From Algiphilus sp. (lineage in GTDB: Bacteria; Pseudomonadota; Gammaproteobacteria; Nevskiales; Nevskiaceae): 37,556 nt of DNA. Under the pieces are notes generated by a model, which saw only the letters and a list, made by a program, of their open reading frames with translations, was not told the DNA's origin and ran no database searches. This document shows, piece after piece, positions 30,313-37,556 of this stretch (position 1 is the stretch's first letter; every line of letters begins with the position of its first letter). The translations under genes and the position numbers were made by a program. The stretch is taken from the NCBI GenBank assembly GCA_022763315.1, contig JALEHA010000176.1:1-37556 (forward strand). Direction: 5' to 3'.

Positions 30313-31562
30313 ACGCCCCCGACAACGCCCAGAAGACCCAACCCGCGTTGGATGTGGCCCATGTGCGGAAGCAGTTCCCGGTTCTGCACCAGCGCGTGCA
30401 CGACAACAAGCGCCTTGCCTATCTCGACAATGCCGCCACCACGCAGAAGCCGGAGGCCGTGCTCAACGCGCTGGATCGCTACTACCGCTACGACAACAGC
30501 AACGTGCATCGCGGCGTCCACGCCCTGGCGGCTCGGGCGACGCAGGGCTACGAACAGGCACGCGCACGCATTGCGCGCTTCGCGAATGCCAGCGAAGCGG
30601 GGACGGTCTTCACCCGCGGCACGACCGAGGCCATCAATCTGGTGGCCTATAGCCACGTCCTGCCCGCGCTGCAGCCCGGCGACGAAATCCTGCTCACCGA
30701 GATGGAGCACCACGCAAACATCGTCCCGTGGCAGCTCATCGCCGAACGCGCCGGCGCGCGCATCGTGGTGGCGCCGGTGCATGAGGATGGCCGCCTCGAT
30801 CTGGACGCATGGCGAGTGCGCCTCAACGCGCGCACCCGCATGGCGGCCTTCGTGCACGTCTCGAACACCCTCGGCACCGTGAACCCCGTGGCCGAAATGG
30901 TTGCCGAGGCGCGCAAGCAAGGCGTATCCACGCTGATCGACGGCGCCCAGGCCGTAGCCCATATTCCGCTGCAATTTGAAGACCTTGGCGCGGATTTCTA
31001 CACCTTTTCTGCGCATAAGCTCTATGGCCCTACCGGCTTCGGCGTGCTGCTTGCCAAGCCGGAACTACTGGCGGCGATGCCCCCCTGGCAAGGCGGTGGC
31101 GATATGATCGACACGGTCTCCTTTGAAGGTACGACCTACGCCGACGGGCCGGCCCGCTTCGAAGCGGGCACACCGCACATTGCGGGCGCCATCGGTCTGG
31201 CCGCGGCCATCGACTGGCTGGATGCGCAGGGGCTGCGCGCCGCCAAAGCCCATGAAGATGCACTGCTCGCGCAGGCACTCGAGGCGATTGACGATGTTCC
31301 GGGCCTGCAGCTCTTTGGCACCGCGCCGGGCAAGGCTGCCATCATTGCCTTCAATCTCGAGGGGGCACACGCCTCCGATGTCAGCAGCCTGCTCGACATG
31401 CAGGGCGTGGCCGTGCGAGTCGGCCATCACTGCACTATGCCACTGCACGCGCGATTCGGTCTCAGTGGCACGGCACGTGCCTCCTTCGCCATCTACAACG
31501 ACGCAGACGACGTCGCACAGTTCGCGGGCGCCTTGCGCAAGGCGCGTGACATGCTGCGCTAA
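30309..31562 (+). CDS. sufS: Cysteine desulfurase SufS
   Basis: Group II PLP-dependent cysteine desulfurase of 417 residues that supplies sulfur to SufB. The PLP-binding Lys237 lies in TFSAHKLYGPTG, the cofactor-stacking His in EMEHHANIVPW (134/135) and the active-site Cys375 in RVGHHCTMPL, followed by the group II segment RASFAIYND. The frame is open much further upstream, but ATG 30309, overlapping the sufD stop, gives the family N-terminus. SufS normally needs SufE or SufU as sulfur acceptor; neither is encoded here, since the next gene is dacB. They may lie elsewhere. Confidence 0.96.
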   Translation: MNAPDNAQKTQPALDVAHVRKQFPVLHQRVHDNKRLAYLDNAATTQKPEAVLNALDRYYRYDNSNVHRGVHALAARATQGYEQARARIARFANASEAGTVFTRGTTEAINLVAYSHVLPALQPGDEILLTEMEHHANIVPWQLIAERAGARIVVAPVHEDGRLDLDAWRVRLNARTRMAAFVHVSNTLGTVNPVAEMVAEARKQGVSTLIDGAQAVAHIPLQFEDLGADFYTFSAHKLYGPTGFGVLLAKPELLAAMPPWQGGGDMIDTVSFEGTTYADGPARFEAGTPHIAGAIGLAAAIDWLDAQGLRAAKAHEDALLAQALEAIDDVPGLQLFGTAPGKAAIIAFNLEGAHASDVSSLLDMQGVAVRVGHHCTMPLHARFGLSGTARASFAIYNDADDVAQFAGALRKARDMLR

Positions 31563-31591
31563 GGGCGTACGCCTCGGGTCACGCCGATCCG

Positions 31592-31628
31592 TAGAATGCG
31601 CGTCGTCCGGGGCCGCCACCGCGGCCCC
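31592..31628 (+). promoter_or_regulatory. Possible dacB promoter -10 and leader hairpin
   Basis: TAGAAT (31592-31597, five of six -10 matches) is followed by a perfect 8-bp stem GGGGCCGC-CACC-GCGGCCCC (31609-31628). If the -10 is used, the stem forms almost at the 5' end of the dacB message, ahead of the strong GGAGGAG ribosome site. It has no U-run, so a terminator for suf is less likely. No clear -35 is visible. Confidence 0.4.
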
Positions 31629-31647
31629 ACTCGCACGGAGGAGAAGC

Positions 31648-33135
31648 ATGCGCAGTGCATCGGTAGCCTGGATCCTGGCCCTCTGCCTGACTGCACTGCC
31701 AAAGGTCGCCCCGGCGCAGAGCGCAACGTGGAGCGACCACTTCCCTCGGCTTGCTGCCCTGGCGGCATCGGGTGTACCGGTGTCCGCTTTGGTGGAGGAC
31801 CTCGACAGCGGGCGACCGCTGGCGGCGGTGGACGCCGCGCAACGCCTTATCCCCGCTTCCGTCAGCAAGCTCTTCGTCGCCCGCGCCGCGCTGCAGTATC
31901 TGGGCGCCGATCATCGCTTTGTCACCCGTCTGGTCGCCACCGGCGAGCTTGAGAAAGGTCAACTACGTGGCGATCTGATCTTCTCCTCAGGCGGTGACCC
32001 CAGTCTGAGCAGCAAGGATCTGCGCGCGATGGTGGCCGAACTCAGCGCCCTTGGAATAACCGGCATCGCCGGCGACCTTGTCGTCGAAGATGCCGTCTTT
32101 GGGGCCATCGCCTGTGAGATCAAGGACCGTTGCGACGCGCACGAGGAAAGCGCGCATGCCTTCGATGGCGCACTCTCCGGCGCCGGCATCGACTACGGCA
32201 CGGTCGAGGTGGTCGTCCACCCTGCCCGACACGCCGGCCATCCGGCCCGCGTTGTCGTCATGCCGCCCGGAGTCGCCGGCTTTCCGCTGCACGGGCGCAT
32301 CGAAACGGTGGCAGCGGGAGAACCGACCCGACTGGGCGTGACCCGCAGCACGGATAGCGAAGGCCTGCATCATCTGCACCTGAGCGGTAGGATTGCGCTC
32401 GACCATCGACCGGTCCGGCGTTCCCGTTCGATCGTGCACCCGGCCCGCCACACGGCACAGGTGTTGTATGCGCTGCTGATCCAGGCCGGCATCACCGTCG
32501 AGGGTGAAGCGCGTGTGACGCACAAGGCAGCCGCCACAGAAGCACGTCAGGAACTGACCCGACACTACGGAGAGAGCTTGGCGACGCAGCTGCATTCCAT
32601 GATGCAGTTCAGCAACAACTACATGGCCGATCTTCTCACCCTGCATGTGGCGCAGCTGCGCACGGATAGAGCGCCGCTGAGCGAAGCCGCGGATCTCTTG
32701 CTGACACCGCTAACCCGCGCCCGGGAATCCTCGGGTGACGCAGCGGCGGATACGCCCATCCTCAACAGTGGCAGTGGCCTGAGCGTTGACAGCCGGCTGT
32801 CCGCGCGTGATCTGGTCGACCTGTTGCGCAGCAGCTACCAGGCAGCGGCGTTGTTTCCCGCCTTTGTTGGCACTCTTCCGGTTCCGCTGTACAGCCGCAA
32901 CGGCCAGTTGAAGTTCGACGATGGCAACTGGCAAACGCGGCTCGCGGCCAAGACGGGCTGGCTGAGCGAGCCCGTGGGCGTACGCGCGCTTGCCGGCTAT
33001 CTGCGCCTACGCGATGGTGGATGGGCTGCCTTCGCCATTCTCGTCAACGGTACGCCGGAGTCACCCCATCTCGCGCGACAGTCAACGCTGAGCGCCATTC
33101 ACGCCGATATGCGCGACCTGCTTGCACGCCACTGA
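31648..33135 (+). CDS. dacB: D-alanyl-D-alanine carboxypeptidase/endopeptidase, PBP4
   Basis: Class C low-molecular-mass penicillin-binding protein (peptidase S13), 495 residues, acting in the periplasm on peptidoglycan side chains and cross-links. It has a Sec signal peptide (1-23, ending VAPA) and three active-site motifs: SVSK with nucleophile Ser71, SNN at 322-324 and KTG at 435-437. The large insertion between the first two motifs (about 90-310) is the hallmark of PBP4. ATG 31648 is preceded by GGAGGAG and is the only start that gives a signal peptide, although the frame stays open for 525 bases upstream inside sufS. It is monocistronic or read from its own promoter. Confidence 0.93.
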   Translation: MRSASVAWILALCLTALPKVAPAQSATWSDHFPRLAALAASGVPVSALVEDLDSGRPLAAVDAAQRLIPASVSKLFVARAALQYLGADHRFVTRLVATGELEKGQLRGDLIFSSGGDPSLSSKDLRAMVAELSALGITGIAGDLVVEDAVFGAIACEIKDRCDAHEESAHAFDGALSGAGIDYGTVEVVVHPARHAGHPARVVVMPPGVAGFPLHGRIETVAAGEPTRLGVTRSTDSEGLHHLHLSGRIALDHRPVRRSRSIVHPARHTAQVLYALLIQAGITVEGEARVTHKAAATEARQELTRHYGESLATQLHSMMQFSNNYMADLLTLHVAQLRTDRAPLSEAADLLLTPLTRARESSGDAAADTPILNSGSGLSVDSRLSARDLVDLLRSSYQAAALFPAFVGTLPVPLYSRNGQLKFDDGNWQTRLAAKTGWLSEPVGVRALAGYLRLRDGGWAAFAILVNGTPESPHLARQSTLSAIHADMRDLLARH

Positions 33136-33244
33136 GTGCGCCCGTACCGGCCACACGGTGGCCCTCGACCAAAGTTGCGATGACGCGCGCGCCGCTTCCA
33201 GATAGGCTTGCGCTCTTCGCCCCCATACTGCAAGGAACTCGTTC

Positions 33245-34273
33245 ATGTCGCAGGCTTCGCAACGCATTCCGGCCACTCTGCTCACCGGTGACGGCATCGG
33301 CCCCGAGATCGTGCACGCGACCCGCCGGATTCTCGAGGCTCTGGGCACACCTTTCGAGTGGGACGAGCAGCCTGCCGGCCTGGGCGCGATGGAAACCCAC
33401 GGTGATCCGCTGCCGGAATGCACGCTGGAGAGCATTCGTCGCACGCAACTGGCACTGAAGGGGCCGCTGACAACGCCCGTAGGCAGCGGGATCCGCTCAA
33501 TCAATGTCCGTCTGCGCGAGGAGTTTCAGCTTTATGCGAATCTCCGGCCGGCGCGCAGTATTGTCGATGGCGGCCGCTTCGACGACATCGACCTGGTGCT
33601 GGTCCGCGAGAATCTTGAAGGCTTCTACGTTGGCTACGAACACTACATCCCCGTCAACGGCGATCCCAAGGCGGTGGCGGAAAGCGCCGGCATCAATACC
33701 CGCGAAGGCTGCCGCCGCATCGCCAAGTGGACCTTCGACTACGCCGTGCGCAACGGCCGCAAGAAGGTCACCATCGTGCACAAGGCCAATATCCTGAAGA
33801 AGCTCACCGGCCTGTTCCTGGAGAGCGCGCAGGAGATCGGCAAGGACTACGCCGACCAGCTCACGATCGAGGAACGCATCGTCGATAACTGCGCCATGCA
33901 GCTGGTGCTGAATCCCTGGCAGTTCGATGTGCTGCTGACGACCAATCTCTTCGGCGACATTCTCTCCGACGAGATCGCAGGGCTGGTCGGCGGCCTGGGC
34001 ATGGCGCCCGGTGGCAATATCGGCAAGGATGCGGCCATTTTTGAAGCCGTACACGGTTCAGCGCCGGATATTGCCGGCAAGGGCATCGCCAACCCCTGCG
34101 CACTGCTGCTGGCCTCGGCCATGATGCTCGACCACGTCGACCATCACGAGGATGCCGAACGGCTGCGCAAAGCCCTGCGCGCCACCATCGTCGAGGACCG
34201 CGTACGTACCGGCGACCTCGGCGGAACTGCCTCCACCGAAGCCTTTGCCGATGCGCTGATTCAGCGCCTCTGA
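33245..34273 (+). CDS. Isocitrate dehydrogenase, NAD-type
   Basis: Beta-decarboxylating dehydrogenase of 342 residues. The substrate loop GIRSINVRLRE carries Ser85, Asn87 and Arg91, the pattern of isocitrate dehydrogenase (E. coli Ser113, Asn115, Arg119), rather than the leucine loop of isopropylmalate dehydrogenase. Lys180 and the metal aspartates in NLFGDILSDE (238, 242) are in place. In the cofactor pocket HGSAPDIAGKG has Asp275-Ile276 where NADP enzymes have Lys-Tyr, so NAD should be used. This short dimer-type enzyme occurs in several gammaproteobacteria, such as Xanthomonas. Homoisocitrate dehydrogenase is a less likely alternative. AAGGA precedes the ATG. The 109-base gap upstream holds a small hairpin (33149-33163) and no clear promoter. 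A terminator follows. Confidence 0.88.
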   Translation: MSQASQRIPATLLTGDGIGPEIVHATRRILEALGTPFEWDEQPAGLGAMETHGDPLPECTLESIRRTQLALKGPLTTPVGSGIRSINVRLREEFQLYANLRPARSIVDGGRFDDIDLVLVRENLEGFYVGYEHYIPVNGDPKAVAESAGINTREGCRRIAKWTFDYAVRNGRKKVTIVHKANILKKLTGLFLESAQEIGKDYADQLTIEERIVDNCAMQLVLNPWQFDVLLTTNLFGDILSDEIAGLVGGLGMAPGGNIGKDAAIFEAVHGSAPDIAGKGIANPCALLLASAMMLDHVDHHEDAERLRKALRATIVEDRVRTGDLGGTASTEAFADALIQRL

Positions 34274-34283
34274 GCCAGTTCCC

Positions 34284-34318
34284 ATAAAAAACCGCCGGGG
34301 TATTTTTGCCCGGCGGTT
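34284..34318. terminator. Bidirectional intrinsic terminator between isocitrate dehydrogenase and DUF5666 genes
   Basis: A perfect 10-bp stem AACCGCCGGG/CCCGGCGGTT (34290-34299 and 34309-34318) with a 9-base loop. On the plus strand it is followed by GTTCTT. On the minus strand it is followed by six T (34284-34289), so it ends the converging DUF5666 transcript even more convincingly. The 167-base gap holds nothing else I can identify. Confidence 0.88.
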
Positions 34319-34440
34319 GTTCTTCTGGCGCGGCAGCCCCGTTGCAGGGAGTAACGCTTCGCCCGATCCTGCCGAAGCCTCGGTCAACGGAGTGGCGCCT
34401 CATCGAAGGTGCCAACGCCGTTGCCTAGGACTTCACTCGC

Positions 34441-36015
34441 TTACATATCATCTCCGTCGTCATCGTCATCGGACGATGCGTCGCCCTCGTCATCATGCTC
34501 ATCGTCATCGTTGTCGTCATCCCGTTCGACCTCGGAGGCGATGAAGCGTTGCCCGTCAAAGCGCCCCTCTGCCTCGATGACGTCGCCGATCTGCACCGCC
34601 TCGAAGAAGGCATCGGCGGTCACGGTCACATCGTCATCCTCGAAGCGGGCGTTGCTGGCATCGATGCGCACACCGCTGACCACGAGTTCGCGCGCTGCCG
34701 CATCCTTGCTTTCGAGGGCACCCACGACTTCGCGCTCGTCGCCGTCATCGTCATTGCCGTCGTCGTCATCGAAGCCTTCGCGCTCGATGCGTAGCGCGAC
34801 CACGCCGGAATCGGTGCGAATTGCAGCGACCTCCACCGTGTCGCCGGGCTGCAGGTCGCCCAGACCGAAGGCCCGCACATCATCGCGATCGTCCTCGAAG
34901 CGGGTGCGCGCATCGGTGAGGATGGTCACGCCCAGCACCTGCAATCGGCCGGCTTCGACATCGACGGACTGCACATCGCCTTCAATTTCGATGCGTGCGG
35001 AGCCGGGGTTGGCGGCGCGCTCTTCTTCGAAGTCGATCGTGTCGGCATCAATGACGCCGTCATCGGCAAAGACCCCTTCAACTTCCACCAGCACACCATT
35101 GCCGAGGTCGTCCGGGCTGCCTTCCTCGAAGCGCGTTCCGCCATCGAAACGCACGCCGATGCCACGAATGCTGAAGCGCGAAGCAGCAGCATCGAAGTTC
35201 GCAATGACACCATCGATTTCGGCTTCGGTGCCGTCTTCGCGCGCATCGTCGTCATCGCGGTTACCCGGCGCGTCTTCGATCTCGACACGGCTTGCGGTGA
35301 GCAGGCCATTGGTCAGGCTGCCTTCGACCTCCACCAGCTGTCCGTTGGCCAGCGTACTGCCCTGGGGGATAAGCCCTGCGGTGTTGTAATCGACCTCAAG
35401 CGACTGCACGCGGAAGCGGCGCTGGGCCGTATCCAGTGCCGCAAGCCGGCCCGTGATTTCAACCTTATCGCGCGCTTCGGATTCCCGCTCCACATAGCTC
35501 GCTACCAGGACCCCGTCGCCGGTGATCTGGCCACTGATCTCAACCGGATCATCCACCGCCAGGCTGCTGAGATCGCCCGACTCGAAAACCGTCGCCCCCA
35601 CAATGCGAATCAGCTGCCCGGCCACGGTTAGCGTGCTGGCTTCGAGGTCGATCGCGGTCACTGGACCACGAATTTCCGCGTCGTAGCGAATACGGTCGGC
35701 GGCAAAGTTGCCATCATCGTCCCGCGTCCCACGAATCTCGACGATCTGACCGACACGCAGCGCGTCCTCGGTTGCGCTGGGGAGATCATCCACCTCGATC
35801 AGCGCACCGTTGGTATCGAAGCGCTTGCCTTCCACAATCACACTGCCGAATCCGGTGATCGCGCCGCGCACGAAGACCTTGGTCGTGGTCACCCCCGTGC
35901 CGTTGACATCACCGGCGACGCCGGGATTGCTGCCTCCGCCACCGCCACAGGCCGCGAGTGTGGTGGCGGCGCCAACGACGCCCGCAATCAGAGTTTTTTC
36001 CATCCAGCCATTCAT
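34441..36015 (-). CDS. DUF5666 repeat lipoprotein with acidic tail
   Basis: Predicted outer-membrane lipoprotein of 524 residues. The lipobox LAAC has Cys23, with glycine at +2 and a GGGGGS linker. The mature part has about six tandem beta-rich units of 65-75 residues (about 48-112, 113-178, 184-247, 265-331, 340-412 and 428-498). Each runs from a G-x-(I/V/L) opening strand, through a GxxV/L-E-V-x-G strand (GQIVEIRG, GQLVEVEG, GVLVEVEG, GDVIEAEG), to a closing V-E-R/I-E strand. This is the DUF5666 pattern. Acid-rich linkers (250-262, 413-427) and a 26-residue Asp/Glu tail (499-524) could bind divalent cations. Function is unknown; a surface or periplasmic scaffold or metal buffer is possible. 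The start shares ATGA with the end of the DUF6502 gene. Confidence 0.85.
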   Translation of the reverse strand: MNGWMEKTLIAGVVGAATTLAACGGGGGSNPGVAGDVNGTGVTTTKVFVRGAITGFGSVIVEGKRFDTNGALIEVDDLPSATEDALRVGQIVEIRGTRDDDGNFAADRIRYDAEIRGPVTAIDLEASTLTVAGQLIRIVGATVFESGDLSSLAVDDPVEISGQITGDGVLVASYVERESEARDKVEITGRLAALDTAQRRFRVQSLEVDYNTAGLIPQGSTLANGQLVEVEGSLTNGLLTASRVEIEDAPGNRDDDDAREDGTEAEIDGVIANFDAAASRFSIRGIGVRFDGGTRFEEGSPDDLGNGVLVEVEGVFADDGVIDADTIDFEEERAANPGSARIEIEGDVQSVDVEAGRLQVLGVTILTDARTRFEDDRDDVRAFGLGDLQPGDTVEVAAIRTDSGVVALRIEREGFDDDDGNDDDGDEREVVGALESKDAAARELVVSGVRIDASNARFEDDDVTVTADAFFEAVQIGDVIEAEGRFDGQRFIASEVERDDDNDDDEHDDEGDASSDDDDDGDDM

Positions 36016-36827
36016 GATTCAGAACCTCCATTGGGGCGTTTCATGTCAAACAGATAGATGCCCACGCCCGTGATGCGCTGGGAGGATGCCTCCTCCTGCG
36101 CGTGCGGAGTGAGCGTCTCGTTGAGGGATTCCAGCCAGGTCTGACCGTCTCCTTCCAGCAGCGACTGCAGCTTGCGCAGCCCCTCCGCGTCGAGACCGGG
36201 AAAGACGAGCTTGCGTTCAAAGCGCGCGTGCTCCCGGTCATGGCGCAGGTTGTGATCGACGGTGTCGATATGTGCTGCGATGTTCTCGCCCAGATAGGGC
36301 AAGCGATCCGCTTCATCGGCGGAGGTCGGAATGAAGGCCCGTTGCAGTAGACGCAGGCCGCCATCCTCTTTCCTGACCAGACCGAAGCGCTCCAACTCGC
36401 GCAGCAGGGTTTGCCACGTCACGTCGCTGCCGATGGCGCGCACCAGGGCCGGAAACCCCTCGCCTTGCGCTTCATCCACGGGTAGTACACGGGGTGCCTG
36501 CTCGGTATCAAGCCAGCGCGCATCCTGAACCCAGCAGGTGATCAAGCGATTGAGCAGGTGGCGTTGGCCGGCTCCGGCATCCTGTTCTTCGCGCGATGTA
36601 GACAGCAGTCGCGTGACCTCCGCTCGGCTGAGCCCCGTAAGCGCGGCCACTCGCGACTTGTTGGTGGGCCGCCCGCGAATGCCGTAGTCCGCCCGCGCTG
36701 TGTCCACGAAGGCCTGGCGTGTGACCCGCTCGATATCCGAAGCGGTGAGCCCATGGCGCATTGCAATGCGCGCCAAGGGTCGCAGCACTTGGTACATCGC
36801 ATCGAGTACACGGGACTTTAGTTCCAT
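36012..36827 (-). CDS. DUF6502 family protein, HTH-like N-terminus, possible regulator
   Basis: Cytoplasmic protein of 271 residues with no signal or membrane segment. The N-terminal 80 residues are helical. They contain RPTNKSRVAALTGLSRAEVTRLL (split about 53-62 and 63-75), which reads as a helix-turn-helix with TGLSRAEVTRLL as recognition helix. The middle (about 90-190) looks like a second winged-helix-like unit (WQTLLRELERFGLVRKEDGGLRLL). The C-terminal third is charged and helical. This is the DUF6502 pattern as I recall it; no function is established to my knowledge. It is translationally coupled to the DUF5666 lipoprotein. A large inverted repeat covers its own start codon, so an autoregulator controlling a cell-surface protein is a reasonable inference. 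Confidence 0.85.
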   Translation of the reverse strand: MELKSRVLDAMYQVLRPLARIAMRHGLTASDIERVTRQAFVDTARADYGIRGRPTNKSRVAALTGLSRAEVTRLLSTSREEQDAGAGQRHLLNRLITCWVQDARWLDTEQAPRVLPVDEAQGEGFPALVRAIGSDVTWQTLLRELERFGLVRKEDGGLRLLQRAFIPTSADEADRLPYLGENIAAHIDTVDHNLRHDREHARFERKLVFPGLDAEGLRKLQSLLEGDGQTWLESLNETLTPHAQEEASSQRITGVGIYLFDMKRPNGGSES

Positions 36828-36854
36828 ATATGCACGTTATTCGCACATATATGG
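36824..36854 (-). promoter_or_regulatory. 31-bp inverted repeat over the DUF6502 start, probable operator
   Basis: The arms CCATATATG and CATATATGG are perfect 9-bp inverted repeats; two further matching bases (CG...CG) lie inside a 13-base spacer. The left arm contains the start codon of the DUF6502 gene. The right arm lies between a possible -35 and -10. A 21-22 bp centre-to-centre distance (two helical turns) suits a dimeric HTH protein. Confidence 0.65.
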
Positions 36855-36863
36855 ATACGTCAA
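36836..36863 (-). promoter_or_regulatory. Possible promoter of the DUF6502-DUF5666 operon
   Basis: TTGACG (36858-36863, five of six -35 matches) and AATAAC (36836-36841, four of six -10 matches), 16 bases apart. Transcription would start at about 36828, at the start codon itself, which would give a leaderless or nearly leaderless message. No ribosome site is present before the ATG, consistent with this. Confidence 0.45.
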
Positions 36864-36893
36864 GACAAAGCCGCTCAACCCCGACAAGCGGTA

Positions 36894-36913
36894 GCCCCGG
36901 GTTGGGACGGGGC
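36894..36913 (-). terminator. Weak stem-loop downstream of the GFA-family gene
   Basis: GCCCCG and CGGGGC form a 6-bp stem with an 8-base loop, eight bases after the gene's stop. No U-run follows, so termination may be partial or Rho-assisted. Confidence 0.35.
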
Positions 36914-36921
36914 CGCGGGTG

Positions 36922-37326
36922 CTACAGCGACTCAGGCCATTCGCGGTACTGCGGCAAGCCGTCTCCCAGCGGCAGCCACTCCGCCTTTTCCGAGACAAAG
37001 GCGTGGAAGCGGGTGACGGGGGCAATCGGGTCGTCGATGGTGCCCGCTCGTACGCGCTTCACATCGGGCCGGTCGCTACGCTCGCTCCACAAGGGGCTGC
37101 CACAGTTGCGGCAGAAGACCCGAATCTTTCCGGGGGAGGATTCGTAACGCCCGAGCGTCTGCGCCTCGGCCATCAGCGTGAAGGCCTCGGTGGCCATGGG
37201 AACCACCGCAACGAAGGCCGTGCCCTGCGCCTTCTGGCAGCGCCGGCAATGACACATCGACAGCGTCTCTGCCATGCCGTCGTAGCGGTAGCGTACGCTT
37301 CCGCACAGACAGGATCCCTGGATCAT
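36922..37326 (-). CDS. GFA/CENP-V-family zinc protein
   Basis: Small zinc protein of 134 residues of the glutathione-dependent formaldehyde-activating (GFA) family. The two zinc sites are complete: Cys6-Leu-Cys8, Cys25-His-Cys27-Arg-Arg-Cys30 and Cys72-Arg-Asn-Cys75. The family spans the Paracoccus Gfa enzyme, which speeds formation of S-hydroxymethylglutathione, and many proteins of unknown role, so the name does not prove activity. No formaldehyde dehydrogenase gene is nearby. The ATG has a near-perfect ribosome site (AAGGAGGT, six bases upstream). It lies 32 bases after recJ. Confidence 0.92.
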   Translation of the reverse strand: MIQGSCLCGSVRYRYDGMAETLSMCHCRRCQKAQGTAFVAVVPMATEAFTLMAEAQTLGRYESSPGKIRVFCRNCGSPLWSERSDRPDVKRVRAGTIDDPIAPVTRFHAFVSEKAEWLPLGDGLPQYREWPESL

Positions 37327-37358
37327 CGGCGGACCTCCTTTGCCTAGGTGTTGCCGCG

Positions 37359-37556
37359 TCAGCGTACTGCCAAATGGCGAAGAATCAGCTCTACCTGCTC
37401 CTCGCCGCGCCAGCGATTCACGCCCAGCTGATAAGCCGTTTCGACCGCTTGACCGGGGGTTGCCATGCGCTCGGCGCCGCCGAAATCAATGGCCACCAGC
37501 CGGCGTTGCGGGTCTTCGCTGGGCGCCAACGTGTAGCGCGCGTGGCGCTCTCCCAC
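37359..37556 (-). CDS. recJ: Single-stranded-DNA exonuclease RecJ, C-terminal end only
   Basis: The last 65 codons of a gene that enters from the right edge. The wording GERHARYTLAP, then LVAIDFGG, then ETAYQLGVNRWRGEEQVELIL matches the C-terminal OB-type domain of RecJ, a 5'-3' exonuclease acting in recombination and mismatch repair (E. coli ends similarly in AYKLDINEFRGNRSLQ). The DHH catalytic domain is outside the window. The GTG at the edge is an internal valine rather than a start. Confidence 0.85.
   Translation of the reverse strand: MGERHARYTLAPSEDPQRRLVAIDFGGAERMATPGQAVETAYQLGVNRWRGEEQVELILRHLAVR

Noticed and set aside
34409-35389. Plus-strand Ser/Thr/Pro-rich open frame
   Set aside because: It is the complement of the Asp/Glu-rich codons (GAC, GAT, GAG) of the DUF5666 gene, which read as Ser/Val-rich on the other strand; it is not an independent protein.
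1-37556. Mobile elements, prophage, toxin-antitoxin or CRISPR content
   Set aside because: No transposase, integrase, spaced direct-repeat array or terminal inverted repeats were seen; gene content is housekeeping with uniform-looking composition.

Overview
The window reads as chromosomal DNA from a GC-rich Gammaproteobacterium. Supporting markers are PepN, a PBP1b with an LpoP-type lipoprotein, a phoBR/oprP/pst locus like that of pseudomonads and their relatives, a YoaA helicase, and RecJ. The lineage cannot be named from sequence alone; something near the Nevskiales, Salinisphaerales or Xanthomonadales is an inference. Genes are densely packed, no gene-free stretch exceeds 300 bases, and I saw no rRNA, tRNA, CRISPR array, insertion sequence or phage gene.

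Layout. (1) 1-3461, minus: C-terminally cut YoaA helicase, a TPR lipoprotein and PBP1b, with overlapping genes (cell wall and DNA repair). (2) 3553-13922, minus: a complete phosphate-starvation locus transcribed phoB, phoR, oprP, pstS, pstC, pstA, pstB, phoU. Three good PHO boxes (7-4-7 spacing, CTGTNAN-type half-sites) stand before phoB, oprP and pstS, so the regulator and both uptake layers (outer-membrane porin, periplasmic/ABC system) should be under PhoB control. PstC and PstA both carry large extra extracytoplasmic parts. (3) 13923-20411, minus: pepN, a FabH-like ketoacyl synthase, and a tightly coupled run of two small proteins, an FMN reductase and a membrane-anchored alpha/beta hydrolase. 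(4) 20426-21406: a small plus-strand hydrolase facing a thioesterase. (5) 21467-26364, plus: a fused hydantoinase/5-oxoprolinase (HyuA+HyuB) translationally coupled to a PLP-dependent alanine-racemase-fold enzyme with a Tat-like N-terminus. (6) 26452-31562, plus: sufR-sufBCDS Fe-S cluster assembly operon. (7) 31648-34273, plus: dacB (PBP4) and an NAD-type isocitrate dehydrogenase, closed by a strong bidirectional terminator. (8) 34441-36827, minus: a DUF6502 protein with a helix-turn-helix-like N-terminus coupled to a six-repeat DUF5666 acidic lipoprotein. A 31-bp inverted repeat lies exactly over the DUF6502 start codon. This pair is the least understood unit here and the best candidate for a new regulated cell-envelope system. 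(9) 36922-37556, minus: a GFA/CENP-V zinc protein and the C-terminal end of RecJ.
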